A DNA stretch of 64,000 bases from Photorhabdus luminescens subsp. luminescens (lineage in GTDB: Bacteria > Pseudomonadota > Gammaproteobacteria > Enterobacterales > Enterobacteriaceae): NCBI RefSeq assembly GCF_001083805.1, contig NZ_JXSK01000006.1, positions 1 through 64,000 of the forward strand. The letters are read 5' to 3'. Numbering within the stretch: position 1 is the stretch's first letter; every line of letters begins with the position of its first letter. The translations under genes and the position numbers were made by a program. Shown here one piece after another: positions 1 through 8,891 of the stretch. Below the pieces are notes generated by a model. It ran no database searches. It was given only the letters and a program-made list of their open reading frames with translations, and had not been told where the DNA came from.

Positions 1-4
1 GTTA

Positions 5-130
5 TTATATTTGTTTTATGTTATGTTCCATAAGTATAGAGGATATATCCAGTATTAACTTAGTGGTAATATAATCGGGTGTAAACTTGGTCTTCAAATT
101 CTGACTTTCTTCATATTTTTCTTGGCTCAT
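5..130 (-). pseudogene. Truncated tail-fibre-like N-terminus
   Basis: A 41-codon reading frame begins MSQEKYEES, closely matching the VSQERYEES segment of the tail-fibre-like protein encoded at 287-988, then diverges and ends at tandem TAA stops at the window edge. It starts about 20 codons inside the homologous region and lacks everything after the first conserved block, so I read it as the decayed start of another copy of that family. The window edge prevents seeing what lies beyond it. A functional product is unlikely. Confidence 0.45.
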
Positions 131-286
131 ATTATACTTCTCAAGTTAAGTGATAAACTTTATAAATAGCATATGGAATTATTGTGAAAATAATTCCATA
201 TCTAATATACTGAATACATGGGGTTTATTGTTTATAATTTTCCGCTAATTTTAATGAAGTAATTGTAGTGGTTTGATTTTATTAAA

Positions 287-988
287 TTAATATCCTACTG
301 CTCTAAAATATGTCAGAACATAAGGTTGGTTGTCATTTATGCCTCTATAACATTTGAACTGCTGTTGATTTTCTACGATTACTGAAAATACGCCTGCTGA
401 CTGAGGACCATAACCATAATGAGTTAATGTGACATTAAGACATTGATTTGGAAACGGTATTGGAAAATTATTCAAATATCCACCATAAGAAGCATTACCC
501 ATTCCCCACATTTCAATTAAACCTGACGGTAATTTTTGCCAGCCATTCTGAGTTAAATTTGCAGTGAAAGACGACATATTTGGAATCTGATTAATTCTAT
601 CATTTATATCGGAGACAAGTTTCTGAGTTGCAGCCAATGTATTACTATTGCCAACCACATTTGTAAGTTGAACAACACCTTTCTGTACTAATGAGGCATC
701 GGGAATTTGTGTTGTAATTTTTTGTTCTAACGCTTTATTTAATTGGATAGTGAGTTTAGCGGTATCGCCATCATCGAGAATATCACTGCCAGATTGTGTC
801 GCGATGAAATTAGCCACAATAGACGCTATTGTTGACGATTGACGTAGTACTTTATTTAATAAATGAGTGGGAACATTATCTGGAGGAAATCCAGAATACA
901 AACTCAGGCTTTCTTCGTATCTTTCTTGGCTCACTACGTTAGCATTACTACTAGTAGAAAAAGCTTTAAAATCATTCTTGGGGCTCAT
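287..988 (-). CDS. Phage tail-fibre-like protein
   Basis: This 233-residue protein resembles the C-terminal parts of phage tail fibres. The segment LPSGLIEMWGMG (about 153-164) matches the LPSGLI-x-WG signature found in gp53-like tail-fibre C-terminal domains. Residues 1-80 are shared with the protein at 5091-5687 on the other strand (KNDFKAFS, ANVVSQ, LNKVLRQSSTIAS, VANF). Such proteins normally form the receptor-binding tip of a phage or phage-derived particle. No other tail, capsid or lysis genes are nearby, so it is an orphan or part of a scattered tail-fibre set. An AT-rich leader with a purine-rich ribosome site precedes the ATG at 988. The role of the N-terminal domain is unknown. Confidence 0.7.
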   Translation of the reverse strand: MSPKNDFKAFSTSSNANVVSQERYEESLSLYSGFPPDNVPTHLLNKVLRQSSTIASIVANFIATQSGSDILDDGDTAKLTIQLNKALEQKITTQIPDASLVQKGVVQLTNVVGNSNTLAATQKLVSDINDRINQIPNMSSFTANLTQNGWQKLPSGLIEMWGMGNASYGGYLNNFPIPFPNQCLNVTLTHYGYGPQSAGVFSVIVENQQQFKCYRGINDNQPYVLTYFRAVGY

Positions 989-1363
989 ATATTTTCCTCG
1001 AGTTAAATGATGTATTTGATGATTTGTACATTGAATTGTTGTAGAAATAGTTTCCTACCATTTATAGTCTAGTTCGTAAAAAGAATAATGAAATACTTTT
1101 ATAACTCAGAATTCTGACTATTTATGTGTATTATGTGTGGTTGGTAGTAATAAATATTCAATATTTTTTTTGGTCGAAAATATATCAAAGTTATTAATGT
1201 CTTATTTCTAAATAAGAATTCAGTAATTTCAGTTTCCGCGTGTTGGTAGTTACTGAGATTGATAACTACAACTTTGTAGAAGTAAACCGGGCTAGGAACT
1301 TCTCGGAAAAATTGAGTTTCGCTGGGTTGGATATCAATAAAAGCATACTGATTATAATCCCCA

Positions 1364-1455
1364 AAGGGAGCGAATCCCCGGGGGCATAGATAACTCTGTG
1401 ATCGGGGTGAGTGAGCGCAGCCAACAAAGAGGCAACTTGAAAGATAGCGGGTATA
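1364..1455 (+). repeat. ERIC element, truncated copy
   Basis: The sequence matches the right-hand part of the roughly 127-base ERIC (enterobacterial repetitive intergenic consensus) copies elsewhere in this window, including the core GACCGGGGTGAGTGAGCG (here with one change) and the GGGTATA end. The left end is missing. A 120-residue antisense reading frame over this stretch takes its N-terminus from the ERIC sequence and is not considered a gene. Confidence 0.85.
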
Positions 1456-1649
1456 ATTCATTTTAATGTAACCTATTCAATATATTGAAATTTTCCTCCA
1501 AAATCCCTGTTCTTCACCAGAATAAAATATCATTTTTTATAAAAAATAAGTTGATTATTTCTTCCATCTTCTACTCTCCCGCTCATATGTTGAACAGCGA
1601 AAAATTTGGTTAATGAATATGCCGGTGAATATGTGCGGTAATCATTTAA

Positions 1650-1895
1650 GTAGATGAGGCGACATTTATTCAACATAAAACCTTAGCAGAGGATTGTTTT
1701 TATTTTTGTCGTGATAATGAAATCACTGATGAACGCGCCATTGGAGGGTTTCTCTATTTACTGATGGAGAGACATATCAATCAGTTTGAGCAAATCCCGC
1801 GGGCATGGTTAACCGCACTCAGAGACCCCCAGTGGCCGGGTTATTATCGGATGGAAACATTATTAAAAAGCGAATTGGGTTTTATCCCCGATTAG
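1650..1895 (+). pseudogene. C-terminal remnant of an unrecognised gene
   Basis: An open frame of about 81 codons follows an in-frame TAA and ends at TAG 1893-1895. It reads like ordinary protein (IGGFLYLLMERHINQFEQIP, then ALRDPQWPGYYRMETLLK) but has no ATG, GTG or TTG near its beginning; the first in-frame ATG would leave only about 45 residues. It lies 20 bases upstream of the next gene with matching codon use. I infer the 3' end of a lost gene that once belonged to the same operon. The family was not recognised. Confidence 0.4.
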
Positions 1896-1915
1896 GTAAT
1901 TAAAAGGTAATTGAT

Positions 1916-3172
1916 ATGGCTGAGCAAACTATTTCATCCCGTGCCGGTGTTGCCTGCATGACATGCGACAACCCGGACCCCTGTATTTATAAAATCAGCG
2001 TCACTTTTGGTCAGAATACTCAGATTTGGCCTGAAAAGCCGGCAATTAAGATGAGCCTGATTGATCATGGAAAAGGTCAAAAAGGGACGATACAGATTGA
2101 AACTAAATGTAATAATGCGGCTAAACATCATGCGGTGCTAACGGGGGGACAGAAAGAGAAAACGCTAGAATTTAATGCTCCGCAGGAGGTGACATTATTT
2201 TATAAAGATCAGTTGGCAGACGCTGAGATTGAAAGTGATTTGGAAAGTGTCTGGTTTTATTTATCTAATCTTGCCAACCCGACAGATATCTACAGTGAAC
2301 CGCGTTATTATAAGTTAATAACCCAGGGCTGCCTGGATAGTCAACAGTACGCGACGATAGCGGTTTACCCGTCGGTCAGTTTTATGGTTTCGGTTGGATT
2401 GAGCTTTGATTTTTCTCATGGAGAACGCACTGTAAAAGAGCGACGTGATGAACAGAAAAAAGCGCGTCAGGCGATGGAAAATGTCAAGCCTAAAAATGGC
2501 AATAAACTGCGCAGTGGGTGGACAACCCATACAGACCCATTTTATCTGACCCGACAGACGGCCATTAACGTCGAATATGCTTTAAAGGTTCAGGATATGG
2601 ATTATTCGGCGAAGTTTGCGGAAATTAATAAGGTGAGGAAAAACCTGCCCAATTTAGAGGCCATCAATCGGGTGGAAAAGTTACTGGGTTATACCAAAGA
2701 ATACCTGGCCCCCGATCCGGATTCAAAAGGCACCCGCAGTTACCAACTGCTTGAGCTCAAGGTGGACCCCATCAATATTGGACTGGCTTATGCTTATGAC
2801 CGAACCACTTTGATGGATGACCGTACCCATTTTTTGGGTTTCAGTGCCGCTCCTTTTTTGGGGATGACGGCAAAACTGGATCTTATCCAAATGGGAGCGG
2901 CGTATTGCAAGATAGAGCGTGTGGCAGCCAAATTCAGGGAGGCGGTGGCCCGCAGGAATTCAAATGATAAAAACTATTTAGATCTGGAATGTTGCATTAT
3001 TTTGACATGCAATTTGTCCTTTCAATTGGGTGCCGCTTATAAACAAAAGCAGTGGACTTTTGACGCCGGTAATAAGAATGATTTGAAATTGAGTCTGGAG
3101 GGAAAAATGAATGTCGCCTTTAAGACTCATATTATGATAATGGAAGTCGCAATGGGAGCGGCGTGGCTGTAA
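1916..3172 (+). CDS. Unrecognised protein, probably 5' part of a frameshifted gene
   Basis: This 418-residue protein was not assigned to a family. It has a cysteine-rich start (ACMTCDNPDPC, residues 14-24), an N-terminal half rich in beta-strand-like sequence, a charged linker near 165-190 (KERRDEQKKARQ), and a C-terminal half of alternating hydrophobic strands. No signal peptide is visible. AAGG lies a few bases before the ATG. The last codons overlap the next frame (3163-3522), which continues the same alternating-strand pattern without a break, so I infer one original gene of about 535 codons interrupted by loss of one base near 3160. The neighbouring secreted protein suggests an effector/immunity-type locus, but this is speculative. 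Confidence 0.55.
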   Translation: MAEQTISSRAGVACMTCDNPDPCIYKISVTFGQNTQIWPEKPAIKMSLIDHGKGQKGTIQIETKCNNAAKHHAVLTGGQKEKTLEFNAPQEVTLFYKDQLADAEIESDLESVWFYLSNLANPTDIYSEPRYYKLITQGCLDSQQYATIAVYPSVSFMVSVGLSFDFSHGERTVKERRDEQKKARQAMENVKPKNGNKLRSGWTTHTDPFYLTRQTAINVEYALKVQDMDYSAKFAEINKVRKNLPNLEAINRVEKLLGYTKEYLAPDPDSKGTRSYQLLELKVDPINIGLAYAYDRTTLMDDRTHFLGFSAAPFLGMTAKLDLIQMGAAYCKIERVAAKFREAVARRNSNDKNYLDLECCIILTCNLSFQLGAAYKQKQWTFDAGNKNDLKLSLEGKMNVAFKTHIMIMEVAMGAAWL

Positions 3173-3522
3173 AAACAGCGGCGGGTTTTGAACTTGATCA
3201 ACATGATAAAGGGATCGATCTGGCTGGCTACCACAATGGGATTGTTGCGGAATTTGCGGTAGACGTGGATATAAAGAAAAAGAATAAAAAAATGGATAGT
3301 ACAAAAAACTTATTTAAAGTCAAAAAGAAGTGGGTTATTGCCGATCCATTAAAAGCCAGTGAGTCTCCGTTAAGAATTAATCTGATAGGAGAAGAACGGT
3401 CTGTGGTTCGTCCCGAGATTGTTCCAGGCGCTGAAACAGCGTCATGGGAAATGGGTTATGATCCTAACTTTAAACCTAAGATGGATAACCTTCCATTTAT
3501 TACCGGATTTCCAAGAATGTAA
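3163..3522 (+). CDS. Unrecognised protein, probable 3' part of the preceding gene
   Basis: A 119-residue frame opens at GTG 3163, ten bases before the upstream stop, and has no separate ribosome site. Restoring one G in the GGAGCGGCGTGG tract would fuse the upstream MEVAMGA to VAVKTAAGFEL in a single reading frame. The C-terminal half (ADPLKASESPLRINLIGEE, then PEIVPGAETASWEMGYD) has no recognised motif. It could instead be a genuine translationally coupled small gene; comparison with an intact homologue would decide. Confidence 0.45.
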   Translation: MAVKTAAGFELDQHDKGIDLAGYHNGIVAEFAVDVDIKKKNKKMDSTKNLFKVKKKWVIADPLKASESPLRINLIGEERSVVRPEIVPGAETASWEMGYDPNFKPKMDNLPFITGFPRM

Positions 3523-3543
3523 AAACGCATGAAAGGATAAAAA

Positions 3544-4560
3544 ATGAAATTAAAATTGTTATTACTATTGTTAGGAGTGATTGTTATGTCTGATGCTAAC
3601 GCAAGTGAGCCGCGGTTATATATTCGCAGTTTATTCGATATCCAATATGCCTTTTGTGACATCAAAACCAATGGCGTAACGGGAGTGGATAACCGAGATT
3701 CAGCCCTGGAAGGCCGGGGATTTGGTACCTCCAGCACAGCTTCTATGCTATTAATGGCAAATGGTGAAAATGAAGTCAGTCTGGAGTTTGGTGCTCTGGG
3801 TTGGTTTTCCTCAGATGCGTTATCAGATAAAGACCGCAATCATTTTAACCCTGAGGCCAAATGTACGCTGGAACTGACGGCTATGCGTGGTAAAAAAAGT
3901 GAAGTACTGACGGCAATTGAAGTGGCAATTGATAAAAATGGTCAGCCTGTGGCAACAACACCCGCGAATGAAGCGAAATATGCTGCTATTAGCACACCGG
4001 TAGTGCGCCATGTGGTACAGGCTCAAAATATAGAAGATGGGCATGTAGAGAAAAAGTATTTTAATCCGAAAGAATTTCCTCCTAATATGACTTTGTACCG
4101 ATTTAGCCGTAGTGTAAGAATCAGTGGCTTACCTGATTGGGAATGGGTGAAAGCAACCCCTTACACGGATACACTTGAACAGCGTCAGCAATTGCAACAG
4201 GCTTATATGGCGGTCTGGCAGGCTTATAATGCCAAAGATATAAATACTCTTATGGAACAACAAAAAGTTGCGCTCAAAGCTTGGGCTTGGGCTACTAATG
4301 AAAGTGAAGAGAGTATTTTTGCTGATCAATCTGCTTACAGTGATATCAACGAAAAAGGTTTCAAAATGAAGCCAATTAATTGGGATGACTATACCGTTAA
4401 AATAATGAATCAGGGCAGAATGGTCAGATTGGTGAATAAATCAGATCCAGAAAATTCCCCAATATCCTACTATTATGTTGATGAAGATGGCGATACTATT
4501 CTGGCTACCGTCGCACCAATCTTTTCATTAATTAATGGTCGTTTTGTTCAGGTAATTTAA
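3544..4560 (+). CDS. Secreted protein of unknown function
   Basis: The 338-residue product starts with a typical signal peptide (MKLKLLLLLLGVIVMSDANA, cleavage likely after ANA at residue 20), so it should reach the periplasm. The mature part has no recognised domain; it contains a Gln/Ala-rich helical stretch near 219-250 (RQQLQQAYMAVWQAYNAK) and ends in hydrophobic strands. It follows the preceding frame by 21 bases with an AAAGGA ribosome site, consistent with one operon. Periplasmic proteins placed behind candidate effector genes are often immunity proteins, and I suggest that role with low confidence. A strong hairpin terminator follows the stop. Confidence 0.6.
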   Translation: MKLKLLLLLLGVIVMSDANASEPRLYIRSLFDIQYAFCDIKTNGVTGVDNRDSALEGRGFGTSSTASMLLMANGENEVSLEFGALGWFSSDALSDKDRNHFNPEAKCTLELTAMRGKKSEVLTAIEVAIDKNGQPVATTPANEAKYAAISTPVVRHVVQAQNIEDGHVEKKYFNPKEFPPNMTLYRFSRSVRISGLPDWEWVKATPYTDTLEQRQQLQQAYMAVWQAYNAKDINTLMEQQKVALKAWAWATNESEESIFADQSAYSDINEKGFKMKPINWDDYTVKIMNQGRMVRLVNKSDPENSPISYYYVDEDGDTILATVAPIFSLINGRFVQVI

Positions 4561-4568
4561 TGGGTAGC

Positions 4569-4598
4569 AATATCGGGTTATTTGGCCCGATATTTTTT
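4569..4598 (+). terminator. Rho-independent terminator
   Basis: A nine-base-pair stem AATATCGGG / CCCGATATT with an eight-base loop is followed by a T run. It ends the operon containing the secreted protein. Confidence 0.8.
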
Positions 4599-4602
4599 CT
4601 TG

Positions 4603-4749
4603 ATGGGAAATGCAATAAAAGTCGGTGATATCAGTTCAGCATTGGTTGATTGTAAAGCGACACTGGGATTATGGGGTTGGTTAATATTAAAGTGGGATAG
4701 TAATTCCGTTTATCACTGGAAATCCAGAAATGTAATGAAAAAGGGTTAG
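4603..4749 (+). pseudogene. Possible small ORF or PAAR-like remnant
   Basis: A 48-codon frame beginning MGNAIKVGDISS follows the terminator. The opening AIKVGD resembles the first strand of PAAR-repeat spike proteins, but the remainder (LGLWGWLILKWDSNSVYHW) does not. No good ribosome site is present. I treat it as a likely remnant of a T6SS PAAR gene; the similarity is short and could be chance. Confidence 0.2.
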
Positions 4750-5090
4750 ATAATTTGTTAATTTAACATACATTCATAGATGGTTTTTTATTTTTTGGTT
4801 GGGAATAAAACTTTTATTATTTTTCGTGCCGAAGCATCAGTGATATTAAATAAGCCTTTTTATATGCGAAAAATATAGTTAACTCTTAAAATCTTATTTT
4901 TAATTAAACTTATGTTCTATCATCATATTGTTTCCTTGTTATTACAATTTTTTAGTGTATTTTCTTTAATAATATAATGGTTAAAATAGATTTATTGATT
5001 GTTTGCACGCAGATGTTAGCTTTGTATTTGAAAATTTCTATGTAAGTAAGTTTTTAGTAAATGAAATCTATTATTTTTTAAGGGGAATAA
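4750..5090. other. AT-rich intergenic stretch
   Basis: No convincing coding frame, RNA or repeat is visible. The stretch is very AT-rich and ends in AAGGGGAATAA, the ribosome site of the following tail-fibre-like gene. It probably carries that gene's promoter. Confidence 0.4.
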
Positions 5091-5687
5091 ATGAGTAATA
5101 AAAATGATTTTAAAGCATTTTCTATTAAAGATGGTGCTAATGTGGTGTCTCAATATTTATATGAAAATAGTCCAGAGTTGCAGACTGGATTTCCCCCAGT
5201 AGGTCTTACCACGCATGTATTAAATAAGGCATTACGACAGTCATCGACAATAGCCTCTGTTGTGGCTAATTTTATGTCCACGCAGTGTGGCAAGGATGTT
5301 TTGGATAATGGTGATTTGGCAACACTTAATCAGACGTTTACTGATTCATTACAATGCCACATGAATAAACAACTTCCTGGTAATTTATCACCTAATGGTT
5401 ATCAACAACTGCCGGGTGGATTAATACTTCAATGGGGAAGACATAATTTTACTCCGTTAGCGAGAAACAAGGTTGTTTTACCAACACCTTTTAAGCGTGG
5501 TTGTTTGAAGGTTTTTATGTCACCTGTTGGTGATTGGATATTTCCGATGTCAGCAGCGCCTAACGGAACGTTGAATACTTTTGATTCTTGGGTTGCTGCG
5601 CGAACAGTTAACGCTTATGGAACTGAAATCAAGTTATCTGCTAATGATACTTATGTATATGGAGATTATTTCGCAATCGGTTTTTAA
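5091..5687 (+). CDS. Phage tail-fibre-like protein
   Basis: The 198-residue protein shares its first 80 or so residues with the protein at 287-988 (KNDFKAFS, ANVVSQ, LNKALRQSSTIAS, VANFMSTQ), then carries the tail-fibre C-terminal signature LSPNGYQQLPGGLILQWGR (about 103-121). The C-terminal receptor-binding part differs completely between the two copies, as is common when tail tips diversify. A strong AAGGGG ribosome site precedes the ATG and a perfect hairpin terminator follows the stop, so it forms its own transcription unit. There is no surrounding prophage. Confidence 0.75.
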   Translation: MSNKNDFKAFSIKDGANVVSQYLYENSPELQTGFPPVGLTTHVLNKALRQSSTIASVVANFMSTQCGKDVLDNGDLATLNQTFTDSLQCHMNKQLPGNLSPNGYQQLPGGLILQWGRHNFTPLARNKVVLPTPFKRGCLKVFMSPVGDWIFPMSAAPNGTLNTFDSWVAARTVNAYGTEIKLSANDTYVYGDYFAIGF

Positions 5688-5703
5688 TTAATGTTTTAGA
5701 ATG

Positions 5704-5736
5704 AATAATAAGCCGAACTTGTTTCGGCTTATTATT
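5704..5736 (+). terminator. Strong hairpin terminator
   Basis: A perfect 14-base-pair stem (AATAATAAGCCGAA with its complement) and a five-base loop lie 16 bases after the tail-fibre stop codon. The A/T-rich stem base could work in both directions. Confidence 0.8.
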
Positions 5737-5925
5737 GAAATGGAATATGTTAATGTCATGGAATAGAATGACGTTATATATTTTCCTATTAATTTTTTTG
5801 ATATTATAGTAATAATGGATATATAAAATTATCTCGAGAGTATATTCCCAATGGATTAATAAGAAAATATATCTGGAAAACAGGTAAAACAAATCGTTAT
5901 AATTGTCCCTGATGTAATCAAATGA

Positions 5926-6444
<519 letters not shown>

Positions 6445-6455
6445 ATATTATTGGT

Positions 6456-8762
6456 TTACTCTTTTAGTACCCATATATGGTACTCGCCGTTTATCATCTC
6501 TGCACCTTCCAGGATTTTTTCAAAGCCTGGGAACTTTTGATTCCATTCACCAATCTGGCGAATATATTGTAATCGGGGCGCATGTTCATCACCAAAACGT
6601 TCTCCTGGTAGGATTATTGGTATACCTGGTGGATAAGGAATGACACTAACAGCCGATATGCGCCCTGCCAGTTTATTAAGCGGTATATGTTCAGTACGGC
6701 CTGCCATATGATCAAGGTGTGCTTGTCGGGGGAGTTTCACTATCTCAGGTAATTGGCTAAATGATTTCTTTTGCTCAATATCTATTTCATATTCTTTTAT
6801 ATACCCAAATATTTTATCCGAAATATCTTTGAGCCCCATATTTTCATAATATTCAGGGTATTGCTTCGCGAGTTTTGGCAAACATTGTTTAAGTGAAGTA
6901 TTAGCGTCATAGTGTTTCTTAAAATTCAATAATACATTGATCAACGTTCCCCATTTACCTTTGGTGACGCCGATAGAAAACAGGCAAAGAACAATAAAAT
7001 CGGTGGTGCGTGCCGGCACAATATCATGCTGGCTGAGATAAGCGGAAAGAATTTCGGCTGGAATGCCATTTTCCAGCAATTCATCATTATCATTCATTCC
7101 TGGACATAAAATACCGACTTTTGTTGGATCTAACAGGCACCATTCTTCTGATAGATTGGTAAATCCATGCCATTTATCTCCCTCTTTTAATACCCAACAG
7201 GAAGGATCTGTTGCCAATTGTTCTCTGTTTGCTTCATGGAAAGGAATTAATTTACCGCTATCTGCGCTGATAATCTCTCTGGCATTCCAGGGCAAGAAGA
7301 ACCAATCATCTTTTTGTTTAAATTGATGATGGGTTTTTGCTAATGTCAGACGGAAGTCTACGGCTTCATTGATCGCATTTTGTATCAGTCTTTGTCCCTG
7401 CGGGCCATCCATCATGGCCGCGCCAATTTCATTAGTGGCGATCAGCGAATATAGCGGTGAAGTTGTGGAATGCATCATATAAGACTCGTTGAAACGAGAA
7501 TGTTCAACGGGTTTTTTACCATTGCGGATATGGATATAGGATGATTGTGATAATGCTGCCAGCATTTTATGCGTGGATTGAGTGGCAAATATTGTCGGGC
7601 CATGACTGTCAAAATCATTTGGGTCATCACGCATTGAGTGGCGATGTTTATACATAGGGTTAAAACGAGCATAAGCAAACCAGGCTTCATCAAAGTGAAT
7701 TTGATCAACACTTTTTGCTAGTAAATTTTGTGCTTGTTCTGCGTGATAACATATTCCATCGTAAGTACAGTTGGTCACGACCGCATAAACAGGTTTGCTG
7801 TCTATCGCGATTGCTTTTAACGGATGTTCATCAATGATTTGTTGGATATATTCTGGTTGAAATTGATCTCTGGGTATGGGGCCAATAATGCCATAGCGGT
7901 TGCGTTGAGGAATAAGATATATGGGCAAAGCCCCAGTCATTATTAAACCTTGTCCAATGGATTTATGGCAATTGCGATCGCATATAACAATCTCTTTCTC
8001 GCCAATAATGGCGCCCATGATAATACGGTTAGAACCCGAAGTGCCGTTAAGGACGCAATAACTTTGATGTGCGCCAAAAACCCTTGCTGCATATTCTTCT
8101 GACTCTTTAATTGCGCCTGTATGATCTAGCAGCGAGCCAAGTGTTTTTCTTTCTATGCCAATATCACTCCGGAATAAGTTTTCCCCAAAGAAATTAATTA
8201 ATTCTCTTCCTGCCGCCGTCTTAGTCAGCGCGACACCGCCTTGATGTCCCGGCGCAGTCCAGGAATATTCCGGTGATTCTTGGGTATATTGCAGTAATGC
8301 ACGCGTGAAAGGCGGTAATAATTGGGCATAATATTTCTTAATGAGCGAACTGGCGCGAGAGGCAATAAATCCAGCCGTGTCTTCAAGCATCCAGACGAAT
8401 TCATCTGCCAATCCCATGACTTCAAGCGTCAGCGTGTCGATGCTGGAATATTCCGCGGTCAACAATACCGGAATGGTTGTATTGTGTTTGCGTATTTCTT
8501 TCAGTAATTCTAGGACTTGTTTATGAGATTCATAGTTATTATCTCCTGAAGTCCAATCAACAAAAATACAGCATAGTGAGGAATCAGAACAAACTGTGGC
8601 TATGCCGTCTTGAAATGTCGCAGCCAGGATAACAGCGAAATTGTTCTTTTTTAATGCTTCTATTAACTCTGTAAAGGCACGACCATTCGCCGTCGTCGAG
8701 CTAAATACATGGCTGCTGACGACCATAATTTTATTTTGTTCGTTAATATCTAAATTAATCAT
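6456..8762 (-). CDS. adiA: Biodegradative arginine decarboxylase-type enzyme (AdiA-like)
   Basis: A 768-residue fold-type I PLP-dependent basic amino acid decarboxylase. It has the N-terminal wing domain (about 1-140), the PLP domain with GTSGSNRIIM, VTNCTYDG, HFDEAWFAYARFNP and the PLP-lysine motif STHKMLAALSQSSYIH, and a C-terminal domain with SVIPYPPGIPI. From memory it is closer to E. coli AdiA (arginine to agmatine) than to CadA or SpeC along its length, including APGHQGGV and GIERKTLGSLLDHTGA. It would consume cytoplasmic protons in acid stress and supply polyamine precursors. No AdiC antiporter or AdiY regulator gene is adjacent, so substrate specificity should be confirmed. GAGGA-type ribosome site precedes the ATG at 8762. 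Confidence 0.85.
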   Translation of the reverse strand: MINLDINEQNKIMVVSSHVFSSTTANGRAFTELIEALKKNNFAVILAATFQDGIATVCSDSSLCCIFVDWTSGDNNYESHKQVLELLKEIRKHNTTIPVLLTAEYSSIDTLTLEVMGLADEFVWMLEDTAGFIASRASSLIKKYYAQLLPPFTRALLQYTQESPEYSWTAPGHQGGVALTKTAAGRELINFFGENLFRSDIGIERKTLGSLLDHTGAIKESEEYAARVFGAHQSYCVLNGTSGSNRIIMGAIIGEKEIVICDRNCHKSIGQGLIMTGALPIYLIPQRNRYGIIGPIPRDQFQPEYIQQIIDEHPLKAIAIDSKPVYAVVTNCTYDGICYHAEQAQNLLAKSVDQIHFDEAWFAYARFNPMYKHRHSMRDDPNDFDSHGPTIFATQSTHKMLAALSQSSYIHIRNGKKPVEHSRFNESYMMHSTTSPLYSLIATNEIGAAMMDGPQGQRLIQNAINEAVDFRLTLAKTHHQFKQKDDWFFLPWNAREIISADSGKLIPFHEANREQLATDPSCWVLKEGDKWHGFTNLSEEWCLLDPTKVGILCPGMNDNDELLENGIPAEILSAYLSQHDIVPARTTDFIVLCLFSIGVTKGKWGTLINVLLNFKKHYDANTSLKQCLPKLAKQYPEYYENMGLKDISDKIFGYIKEYEIDIEQKKSFSQLPEIVKLPRQAHLDHMAGRTEHIPLNKLAGRISAVSVIPYPPGIPIILPGERFGDEHAPRLQYIRQIGEWNQKFPGFEKILEGAEMINGEYHIWVLKE

Positions 8763-8891
8763 AATTTATCCTCTGGGAGAGATAGTGTTATGATGAATTT
8801 AATATGGTTAGTTGGATTAGCTGTCAAACATAATATAACTGAGGATATATAATGGCTGTAATTGACTCCTTAGAGCCTTATATTTGTTTAC

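Noticed and set aside
1099-1461. 120-codon minus-strand frame
   Set aside because: Its first third is translated from the ERIC repeat and the rest has no recognisable features or ribosome site.
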